A DNA stretch of 64,000 bases, taken from assembly GCA_963677355.2 (NCBI GenBank), contig CAXXXQ010000001.1:496001-560000 (forward strand), written 5' to 3'. The notes under the pieces are model-generated. The model was not told the DNA's origin and did not search any database. It saw only the letters and a list, made by a program, of their open reading frames with translations. Both the position numbers and the translations under genes were made by a program. Shown one piece after another: positions 1 to 6,872 of the stretch (the stretch's first letter is position 1; each line of letters starts with the position of its first letter). The DNA comes from Thiomicrorhabdus sp963677355. GTDB lineage: Bacteria; Pseudomonadota; Gammaproteobacteria; Thiomicrospirales; Thiomicrospiraceae.

Positions 1-1
1 T

Positions 2-724
2 CTTTGGAGCAAAGCCGCCTTGAAAGAAATGCTTGATAAAGACGAGTACAGATTGGTTAGTGCAGCCTGGCACCTCGATGGCACCCCGCCTTATGAACAA
101 GGCTGGCACCCAAAAACAATCCAACATGCAAAATGGCCTCAGATCCAAGCCAAATTAACCCGGCCAGAAACCGACATACCCACAGATAGTAAAAGCATCA
201 TCAGTTGGAACGGACTCATTCTTAGCGCTTTAAGCTTGGCTTACCACATAACAAAAAAAGAACGCTACAAAAGCCAGGCATTTGCGCTGGCTATGCGGCT
301 AGCCGATCTAGTCCTGCAAGACTCGGCTCCGCGAGCCGTCACTCAATCCGGAGAGCAGCTAGGAAGAGCAAACTTGGAAGATTACGCCTATGCCCTCCAA
401 GGTTTGCTGGATTATCAAAAATTCACCTCTAATTCACAATTTGCCAGCCACATCAATCGCATTAAAGAGCGAATTGTTTCACACTTCTATCACAACGACA
501 CATGGCAATACGACTCTGCGCCTCTACTTCCGATTATGCACAACCGTAGTCAAAACAACTCTTATTTAAAAGACGGCGCGTTACCGAGTCCGTTGGCCAC
601 CATACATTGTCTGATACCGGGATCGCTTCGCCCGTACTTGACTACCATATTAGCCAACCCCATCGAACACGCCAGCTTTATCAACAACCTTAACTGCAAA
701 GCAACTTCAAATTCCGTACAATAA
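2..724 (+). CDS. YyaL/DUF255-family protein, C-terminal part (5' truncated)
   Basis: The frame is open to the window edge (residues L-W-S-K-A-A precede the first possible start, TTG at 20), so this is the 3' end of a longer gene. The visible ~240 residues match the C-terminal alpha/alpha-barrel half of the thioredoxin-domain protein family YyaL/SSP411 (DUF255, N-acylglucosamine-2-epimerase-like fold). Recognisable landmarks are the ISWNGLILSAL segment and the NLEDYAYALQGLLDYQ segment, which correspond to the family's conserved SWNGL and LEDYA(F/Y) blocks. The N-terminal thioredoxin-like domain would lie upstream. Biochemical function of the family is not settled. The following peptidase gene starts 34 bp later and may be co-transcribed. 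Confidence 0.75.
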   Translation, partial: LWSKAALKEMLDKDEYRLVSAAWHLDGTPPYEQGWHPKTIQHAKWPQIQAKLTRPETDIPTDSKSIISWNGLILSALSLAYHITKKERYKSQAFALAMRLADLVLQDSAPRAVTQSGEQLGRANLEDYAYALQGLLDYQKFTSNSQFASHINRIKERIVSHFYHNDTWQYDSAPLLPIMHNRSQNNSYLKDGALPSPLATIHCLIPGSLRPYLTTILANPIEHASFINNLNCKATSNSVQ

Positions 725-758
725 GTTTGTTTCACCACTATCAGGATACGCGACCGGC

Positions 759-1445
759 ATGGGGCCTCTAATCATTATTTTTGTGCTGTTATTTATCGTA
801 ACAACGCTACCTAACATTTGGACGAAAGCGATCCTCAACAAACACCGCAAACCTCATCCCGACATTCCGGGAACCGGGCTGCAATTTGCCGAACATTTAG
901 TCAAAAAATATGAACTGGTCGGTGTCAAAGTGGAAGAAACCGATCAGGGTGATCACTATGACCCCATCGACAAGATCGTTAGAATCTCAACCGCCAACGC
1001 GCACAGTAACTCATTAACCGCCATTACCACTGTGGCGCATGAAATCGGTCATGCCCTACAAGATAAAAACGACTACCCAGAATTGAAGCAGCGCACAGCA
1101 CTGGTTGAGCGTGCCGCCATTATGCAAAAATTTGCCGGAATAGCGCTAATGATCACTCCATTACTGATCCCTCTCGCTCACACTCCGATGATCGGCTTGT
1201 TAACTTTTGGTGCCGGCTTTATTGCCATGGGTGTCCCGGTAATTATCCATTTAAGCACCTTACCGGTAGAGTTTGATGCCAGCTTTAAACGAGCTCTACC
1301 TTTACTAGAAGAAGGACAGTATCTAAATGCAAAAGACCGAAAAACGGCAAAACGTATCCTACTGGCCTGCGCCATGACCTATGTCGCCGCCTCTTTATCG
1401 AGTCTATTTAATTTATGGAAATGGCTAAAAGCCTTGAAAAGGTAG
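759..1445 (+). CDS. Membrane zinc metallopeptidase, YugP-like
   Basis: A 228-residue membrane protein with an N-terminal membrane helix (residues 3-16) and the zinc-protease signature HEIGH at residues 94-98, set in TTVAHEIGHALQ. A downstream pair of hydrophobic segments (about 123-165) is followed by the LPVEFDASFKRALPLL block that is characteristic of the YugP / neutral zinc metallopeptidase family. The family consists of integral-membrane proteases whose substrates are mostly unknown. The length matches the family (about 220-230 aa). It ends convergently with the diguanylate cyclase gene; only a weak AGCT...AGCT inverted repeat lies between them. Confidence 0.85.
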   Translation: MGPLIIIFVLLFIVTTLPNIWTKAILNKHRKPHPDIPGTGLQFAEHLVKKYELVGVKVEETDQGDHYDPIDKIVRISTANAHSNSLTAITTVAHEIGHALQDKNDYPELKQRTALVERAAIMQKFAGIALMITPLLIPLAHTPMIGLLTFGAGFIAMGVPVIIHLSTLPVEFDASFKRALPLLEEGQYLNAKDRKTAKRILLACAMTYVAASLSSLFNLWKWLKALKR

Positions 1446-1512
1446 CTCCCCAGAAAGAAGCTACAGAACTGAAACGATGTTCATTAATACGAGAAGCCGC
1501 GCTCATCCGGAT

Positions 1513-2751
1513 CTACTGCAAAAAAGTAATCCGGTTTCTACCCTGATCTTTTGATTCATACAGAGCCTTATCCGCCCAAATGATCAATTTTTCGACCGAC
1601 TGGTGATCAACGCTCAAACCGATACTGATGGTAAGCGGCAGACCCAATACTGATACAGAGTGCTCTTCAATTCGAGACCTGACCGTTTCGCACAATGCTT
1701 CAATATCGGACACATTTTCGCACTTACCGAAAATGCAAAACTCCTCGCCGCCGAACCGAGCAATCAAATGATCTTTAAAAACGTCTTGAATGGTCTTTGC
1801 CGTAAAGACAATCGCATCGTCACCCTTAACATGCCCAAAACTGTCATTGACCACTTTAAAGTGATCGATATCCAGCATCACTGCAAAAACATTCGCCGAT
1901 CCGGCATCAAGCTTGGCCGCCATCTCAAAGAAGTAGCGGCGATTAAACAAACCGGTCAGAGAATCGGTTCGGGAAATTCGTTCGATCTTTTTATAACTTA
2001 GTGCCAACGAAAGATGCACTTGCAAACGAACATATAACTCTTCTACGGTTAAGCCGAGGTTATAAAAATCGTTGACGCCGTATTTCATCAACTTGATCAC
2101 CTCGCACATATCCGCATTTTCTTCGCTGACGATAACCGGCAGCTGGCTTTGGGAGTATTTTGCACGAAGTTCCTGAATAAATTTGACCGACGAGAAACCC
2201 GGTAACTGCTCCGCTTCGTTAAGCATAATGAGATCCGGCGTTTTCACCTGCAAGGCATTCAGAAGTTGTCCGGCATCTTCAAACAGAGAAACCTTATAAC
2301 GCTGAATATTCAGTAAGCCCATTAACCGTTTGCTATTTTTAGAAGCTAGTGACAGCACCCAAATATGATTGGATGCATTTTCAACCAGAGTGACGACCGT
2401 TTTGACAGCATAATTCAATGCCGCCACACCGTCTTTGATAACAAAGTCCGCCACCTTTTCTTTATACATTTTTTTGCGCGTTTCCATGGTGTAGTCAGCC
2501 GTCAAGACCACCGTGGTAATATGGTGACTGTGCAATAACGGTACGGTTGCGCCCTCATCCGCATCCGGCAAATTTAGATCGGTAATACAAACTAAAACCT
2601 GTACGTCGGATTCGACAATCGCTTTTGCTTCGGCATAAGTATAGGCAACCAATACCGGCAAGCCGGACTCTTTCTGCAGCCTATCCTGCAACAAGTCCGC
2701 CATCGATTTTTGATCCTCTATCACAAGAATAGCGGTTTTAGATTTACTCAC
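1513..2751 (-). CDS. Response-regulator diguanylate cyclase (REC-REC-GGDEF, PleD-like)
   Basis: A 412-residue protein with two receiver domains and a GGDEF domain, so it probably makes c-di-GMP under phosphorelay control. REC1 (about 7-125) keeps the acidic pocket (IED), the phospho-acceptor Asp (CITDLNLPDA), the Thr (VLTAD) and the Lys (FVIKDG). REC2 (about 129-250) has Asn where the phospho-acceptor Asp should be (LIMLNEAEQLPG) and lacks the KP lysine, so it looks like a non-phosphorylatable pseudo-receiver. The GGDEF domain (about 255-412) begins RTDSLTGLFNRRYF and carries an active-type GGEEF. The RxxD inhibitory site upstream of GGEEF is absent (FKDH there), so product inhibition is probably lacking. 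No sensor kinase is adjacent. Confidence 0.9.
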   Translation of the reverse strand: MSKSKTAILVIEDQKSMADLLQDRLQKESGLPVLVAYTYAEAKAIVESDVQVLVCITDLNLPDADEGATVPLLHSHHITTVVLTADYTMETRKKMYKEKVADFVIKDGVAALNYAVKTVVTLVENASNHIWVLSLASKNSKRLMGLLNIQRYKVSLFEDAGQLLNALQVKTPDLIMLNEAEQLPGFSSVKFIQELRAKYSQSQLPVIVSEENADMCEVIKLMKYGVNDFYNLGLTVEELYVRLQVHLSLALSYKKIERISRTDSLTGLFNRRYFFEMAAKLDAGSANVFAVMLDIDHFKVVNDSFGHVKGDDAIVFTAKTIQDVFKDHLIARFGGEEFCIFGKCENVSDIEALCETVRSRIEEHSVSVLGLPLTISIGLSVDHQSVEKLIIWADKALYESKDQGRNRITFLQ

Positions 2752-2801
2752 TTTTTCATCACCGTCACTTTGGATTTAAACTTATTCGCCAAAAACAAGG
2801 C

Positions 2802-3707
2802 TTAAACCTGAGTCCATTCACTCTCCAGTTGAAGAGTAACATGATGGACTTTATGCTCATCAAACAAATACTTTTTAATCTCCGCCAAGGTCTCGTCATT
2901 GACATGTTTCAAATCGGTTTTAGCATGCAATGTCATCATTACCTGATCTTCCGCAATTGCCCATAAATGCACATGATGCACGCTGGTCAGATAAGGGAAT
3001 TTTCCCTCTAAATCCCGCTGAATTTCCTGGATCTCATAACCGGCCGGAACACCTTCAAGCAACACATGCCCCGACTCTCTCATTAAGCGATAAGCCCCCA
3101 CCCCGATAATGGCTGCCATCAACAGAGACAAAATCGGATCAATTGGCATCCAGCCGGTGTAATAGATCAAAATCGCTCCGGCAATGACGGCAACCGATCC
3201 AAGCGTATCGCCCAAAAAGTGTAAAGTTGCACCGCGCATATTCATATTATTTTGATCACCGGAATGCAAAATCCAAAACACCAGAAGATTGTTCAACAAA
3301 CCGATAACCGCGATCACAAACATCTCTTTGCCCATCACCTCCTGAGGCTCAATCAAACGATGAATGGCCATGATGACGATTCCGCCGACAATCAACAGCA
3401 AGGTAAAACCGTTTACGAATGCGGTAAGAATCTGAAAGCGCTGATAACCGAAAGTCATACGTTCATTGGCAGGTTTCTGACTCATCTGATAACCCCACCA
3501 AGCAACGGCTAAGGCCATGGCATCGGTTAGCATGTGCACCCCGTCAGCCACTAAGGCGATCGAATTAACCCACAGACCGCCAATGATCTCAACCAGCATA
3601 TAAGAGGCCGTGATAATAGCGGCAATCAACACCTTACGCTGATTCTTATGATTAGTCTGCCCAATATGATCGTGATGATGAGAAACGGGCTTTACCTCAG
3701 TATTCAT
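2802..3707 (-). CDS. Cation diffusion facilitator (CzcD/ZitB-type metal efflux)
   Basis: An inner-membrane proton-coupled divalent-metal exporter, probably for Zn2+ and similar ions. It has a His-rich N-terminus (SHHHDHIGQTNH), six membrane helices, and the metal-site pattern of helix II (ALVADGVHMLTDAMALAVAW) paired with helix V (HFLGDTLGSVAV). A cytosolic C-terminal domain contains the conserved HHVHLWAI and HHVTLQLE blocks. Length is 301 aa, usual for ZitB/CzcD. The start is ATG at 3707 (MNTEVK), preceded by AGGTAA 8 nt upstream; the longer frame begins with a TTG six bases earlier. No dedicated metal regulator is adjacent. Confidence 0.9.
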   Translation of the reverse strand: MNTEVKPVSHHHDHIGQTNHKNQRKVLIAAIITASYMLVEIIGGLWVNSIALVADGVHMLTDAMALAVAWWGYQMSQKPANERMTFGYQRFQILTAFVNGFTLLLIVGGIVIMAIHRLIEPQEVMGKEMFVIAVIGLLNNLLVFWILHSGDQNNMNMRGATLHFLGDTLGSVAVIAGAILIYYTGWMPIDPILSLLMAAIIGVGAYRLMRESGHVLLEGVPAGYEIQEIQRDLEGKFPYLTSVHHVHLWAIAEDQVMMTLHAKTDLKHVNDETLAEIKKYLFDEHKVHHVTLQLESEWTQV

Positions 3708-3809
3708 AATCAATTACCTGTCAAATTAGCTTTAAAAACATCGGCATAAAAAACGTAACAAAAGCTAGATTCTACCATCTAGCAAAATGACTTAAAGGAT
3801 TTTAAACGA

Positions 3810-4487
3810 CTATTTTGTCTTAGCAATCGCCCAAGCCTCAATATAGGCCATACCGGCCTCTCGCTTGACTCTTGCCGCCAACGAATTCATGGTGGCGCCG
3901 GTCGTAATAACATCATCCACTAAAGCAATCGCACTATATCCGGCCAACAGTTCAGCATTGACTTCAAATGCGCCCTGTAAATTTGTGCGGCGCTGCAAAG
4001 CGGTCAATCCGGTTTGGGTTGAAGTCTGCTTCACTCGTGATACGGCTCCTGTCAACAACGGCAAATCAAATAACTCGGCAAGACTCTCTGCAATCAACTG
4101 CGCTTGATTAAATCCTCGCTCCCTCCAACGCAACGGATGAATAGGCACCGCCACCAATGCTGAAACCTTCGAGGAATCCAAGCGAGCTTGCATCAATTCC
4201 GCCAACAATCGCCCATAAGCCGCCTGTTTCCCGTACTTCAAGGCGTGCACCAGCTCGATCATCTCATTTTCAAAATAAAAACCGACCTGAGTTCGATCGA
4301 ATGCCGGCGGCGTTGAAATGCAAGCGCCACACAACCGATTATCCAAACTCGGCTCACAACACTGCGGGCAGACATTTCCGGGTTCTTTCAACGCTTCTAC
4401 AAGGCGCGGAGCGAGATCCACTCCGCTTCCCGACTCGCCAGTCAACACACATTTTGCCGGCAGCAACCAATTTTCCAGCCAATGCAT
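3810..4487 (-). CDS. comF: ComF-family phosphoribosyltransferase-like protein
   Basis: A 225-residue ComF/GntX homologue. The N-terminus carries a Cys cluster (CPQCCEPSLDNRLCGAC, about 41-57) of the family's zinc-ribbon type. The C-terminal half is a type I phosphoribosyltransferase domain with the PRPP loop ALVDDVITTGAT near 188-199, and the RGFNQAQLIAESLA block is also diagnostic. ComF supports DNA uptake in naturally competent bacteria. It is divergent from bioB with about 110 bp between the starts, an arrangement common in gammaproteobacteria. Confidence 0.9.
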   Translation of the reverse strand: MHWLENWLLPAKCVLTGESGSGVDLAPRLVEALKEPGNVCPQCCEPSLDNRLCGACISTPPAFDRTQVGFYFENEMIELVHALKYGKQAAYGRLLAELMQARLDSSKVSALVAVPIHPLRWRERGFNQAQLIAESLAELFDLPLLTGAVSRVKQTSTQTGLTALQRRTNLQGAFEVNAELLAGYSAIALVDDVITTGATMNSLAARVKREAGMAYIEAWAIAKTK

Positions 4488-4498
4488 TAAGACTCCTT

Positions 4499-4527
4499 TC
4501 TAAACAATCCGTCGTTTGAGCTATAAT
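4499..4527 (+). promoter_or_regulatory. Candidate bioB promoter
   Basis: A perfect -10 hexamer TATAAT at 4522-4527 lies 72 bp upstream of bioB. The -35 at a 17-bp spacing (TCTAAA, 4499-4504) is poor. No clear BirA-type operator was found in the comF-bioB gap. The bioB ribosome site is AGGAAA at 4588-4593. Confidence 0.4.
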
Positions 4528-4598
4528 AACGCAATTATTTTCAGATTTCGGCGACATCCTTTTAGGGTGCCCAGCCACTAGCAAAGCAGGAAACCGCT

Positions 4599-5624
4599 AT
4601 GGATATGCAAAACCTTGGGCAAATCAGACATGATTGGACGGTGGAAGAGATACGCGCCATCATGGATCAACCTTTCAATGACTTAATGTTTCAAGCTCAA
4701 ACCGTGCATCGCCAACACTTCAACCCGAATGAAGTACAAACCAGCACACTGGTCAATATCAAATCCGGAGGTTGCGCCGAAGATTGCTCGTACTGCTCTC
4801 AGAGCGCCCGCAACCAGACCGATATCGAAAAAGAACAGATGATGGAAGTACAAGAGGTTATCGAACAAGCTCTGATTGCCAAAGAACGCGGTGCAACCCG
4901 TCTTTGCATGGGAGCCGCATGGCGCAACCCGACCAAAAAAGATTTTCCCCGCGTACTGGAAATGGTTAAAGTCGTCAAAGACCTTGGGCTCGAAACCTGC
5001 CTGACACTCGGCATGCTGGATGACAATCAGGTTGAACAATTAAAAGAGGCCGGTTTGGATTACTACAACCACAACTTGGACACCTCAGAAGCGTTCTATC
5101 CAAAAATCATCACCACCCGTAACTATCAAGATCGCTTGGATACCATCGACAAAGTTCAAAAGGCAGGCATTAATGTCTGTTCCGGCGGAATCATCGGTAT
5201 GGGAGAAGAGCATAAAGACCGCGCCGAACTCTTGAGAACTTTTGCCAATATGCGTGTTCACCCGCACTCGGTGCCAATCAATCTATTGGTACCAATCGAA
5301 GGTACGCCATTGGCACACATGAAAGGTAAAACGGATTCTTTTGAATTCATCCGCGTCATTGCCGCCGCTCGTGTTGTCATGCCGCAATCCTATGTTCGTT
5401 TATCCGCCGGGCGCATGACCTTAACCGACGAAGCGCAAGCGTTATGCTTCATGGCCGGGGCCAACTCGATTTTCTATGGCGACAAACTACTAACCACGGA
5501 CAACCCGGAATCGGATCATGACTTAGTGCTTTTCAATAAACTGGGCATCCACATGCAGGCTAATAAAAAAGCGGAGCAACAAGCCAAAGAGATGGCGCAA
5601 CAAATTACCGAACTCACCGCTTAA
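4599..5624 (+). CDS. bioB: Biotin synthase
   Basis: A radical-SAM enzyme that inserts sulfur into dethiobiotin, the last step of biotin synthesis. The [4Fe-4S]-binding CxxxCxxC is at Cys59, Cys63 and Cys66 (GCAEDCSYCSQS). Other family blocks are present: TRLCMGAAWRNP, YYNHNLDTS, GGIIGMGE, VPINLLVPIEGTPL and RLSAGR. The 341-aa length is typical. It is the first gene of a rightward biotin operon, with bioF starting 7 bp after its stop. Confidence 0.97.
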   Translation: MDMQNLGQIRHDWTVEEIRAIMDQPFNDLMFQAQTVHRQHFNPNEVQTSTLVNIKSGGCAEDCSYCSQSARNQTDIEKEQMMEVQEVIEQALIAKERGATRLCMGAAWRNPTKKDFPRVLEMVKVVKDLGLETCLTLGMLDDNQVEQLKEAGLDYYNHNLDTSEAFYPKIITTRNYQDRLDTIDKVQKAGINVCSGGIIGMGEEHKDRAELLRTFANMRVHPHSVPINLLVPIEGTPLAHMKGKTDSFEFIRVIAAARVVMPQSYVRLSAGRMTLTDEAQALCFMAGANSIFYGDKLLTTDNPESDHDLVLFNKLGIHMQANKKAEQQAKEMAQQITELTA

Positions 5625-5631
5625 AACAGCT

Positions 5632-6822
5632 ATGCCATCCATTGACGAGCGCTTTCAAAGTCTGCTTGCCGAGCGCGAGCAGAACTTTTTATACCGCCGC
5701 CGCCCGTTGGTTTTCACTCCACAGCAGGCCGAAATGCAAATCAACGGCCTGCAATGCATCAACTTTTCATCCAACGATTACCTCGGTTTTGCGAATCATC
5801 CCGCCATCAAACAAGCCGTTATCGAAGCTTTGCAAGCGGATGAAATCAGCTATGGATCGGGAGCGGCTCACTTAGTCACCGGCCACCACCTGCAACACCA
5901 TATCCTGGAAGACGAACTCGCCGATTGGCTCGGGGTCGAACGAGCGCTTTTATTCTCGACCGGTTACATGGCTAACCTCGCCGTCCAACAGACCTTGATG
6001 CACAAAGGCGATACGATTCTAGCCGACAAACTCAACCATGCCTCGCTAATTGACGGAGCACAGCTTTCCGGTGCCACTCTCAAACGCTATCCGCATCTGG
6101 ATATGCCAGCCCTAGAACGCCGCTTACAACTAGAACAGGCGAGCTCAAATCAAGTCATGATTGTCACCGACGGCGTTTTCAGCATGGACGGCGATATCGC
6201 ACCACTGGAAACCATCCAAAAACTAGCCAAACAATATGATGCCTGGCTATTTGTCGATGATGCACACGGCATCGGCACCTTAGGGAAAACCGGCCAAGGC
6301 TGCTTTGAGCACCTTGGACTGAAGCCGGATAACAACACCGTTATCGTCGGTACGCTGGGGAAAGCTTTCGGAACCTCGGGTGCCTTTGTTGCCGGCAGCC
6401 AAACCTTGATAGAAGCCCTCATTCAGTTCGCGCGACCTTATATCTACACCACCGCTATGCCGCAAGCCAATGCCGTTGCCATTCGTCAGGCTCTTAAACT
6501 TGTACAAAACGCACAGGCTCCACGTGAAACTCTGCAACGCAATATCGCTTTCTTCAAACAAAAAGCCGAGACCATCGGCTTGAAACTTTGGCCCAGCGAT
6601 ACCGCTATCCAGCCTGTCATGTTAGGTAGCAGTGAAACGGCAATCCAGTGGAGCGAACACTTGAAGCAAAAAGGCTTTTGGGTGACCGCCATCCGCCCGC
6701 CGACCGTACCGCAAAATCAATCCAGACTCCGAATCACTTTAACCGCCGACCACACTCTCGAGCATATTGAGAAGCTAATCGACGCATTAGCAACGCTGGT
6801 TGATCATCCCGATAAAGAATAA
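5632..6822 (+). CDS. bioF: 8-amino-7-oxononanoate synthase
   Basis: A PLP enzyme condensing pimeloyl-ACP with L-alanine, the first ring-forming step of biotin synthesis. The PLP Schiff-base lysine is Lys244 in TLGKAFGTSGAF. Conserved FSSNDYLGFANHP, YGSGAAHLVTGH, VTDGVFSMDGDIAPL and FVDDAHGIGTLG blocks follow the alpha-oxoamine synthase pattern. The 396-aa length is normal. It is tightly coupled to bioB and is followed 50 bp later by the large DUF748 gene, which separates it from bioH. Confidence 0.97.
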   Translation: MPSIDERFQSLLAEREQNFLYRRRPLVFTPQQAEMQINGLQCINFSSNDYLGFANHPAIKQAVIEALQADEISYGSGAAHLVTGHHLQHHILEDELADWLGVERALLFSTGYMANLAVQQTLMHKGDTILADKLNHASLIDGAQLSGATLKRYPHLDMPALERRLQLEQASSNQVMIVTDGVFSMDGDIAPLETIQKLAKQYDAWLFVDDAHGIGTLGKTGQGCFEHLGLKPDNNTVIVGTLGKAFGTSGAFVAGSQTLIEALIQFARPYIYTTAMPQANAVAIRQALKLVQNAQAPRETLQRNIAFFKQKAETIGLKLWPSDTAIQPVMLGSSETAIQWSEHLKQKGFWVTAIRPPTVPQNQSRLRITLTADHTLEHIEKLIDALATLVDHPDKE

Positions 6823-6872
6823 GCTATACTGAACTTCATCCTGAACTTCATCACTTTCACAATGAGTCAAAC

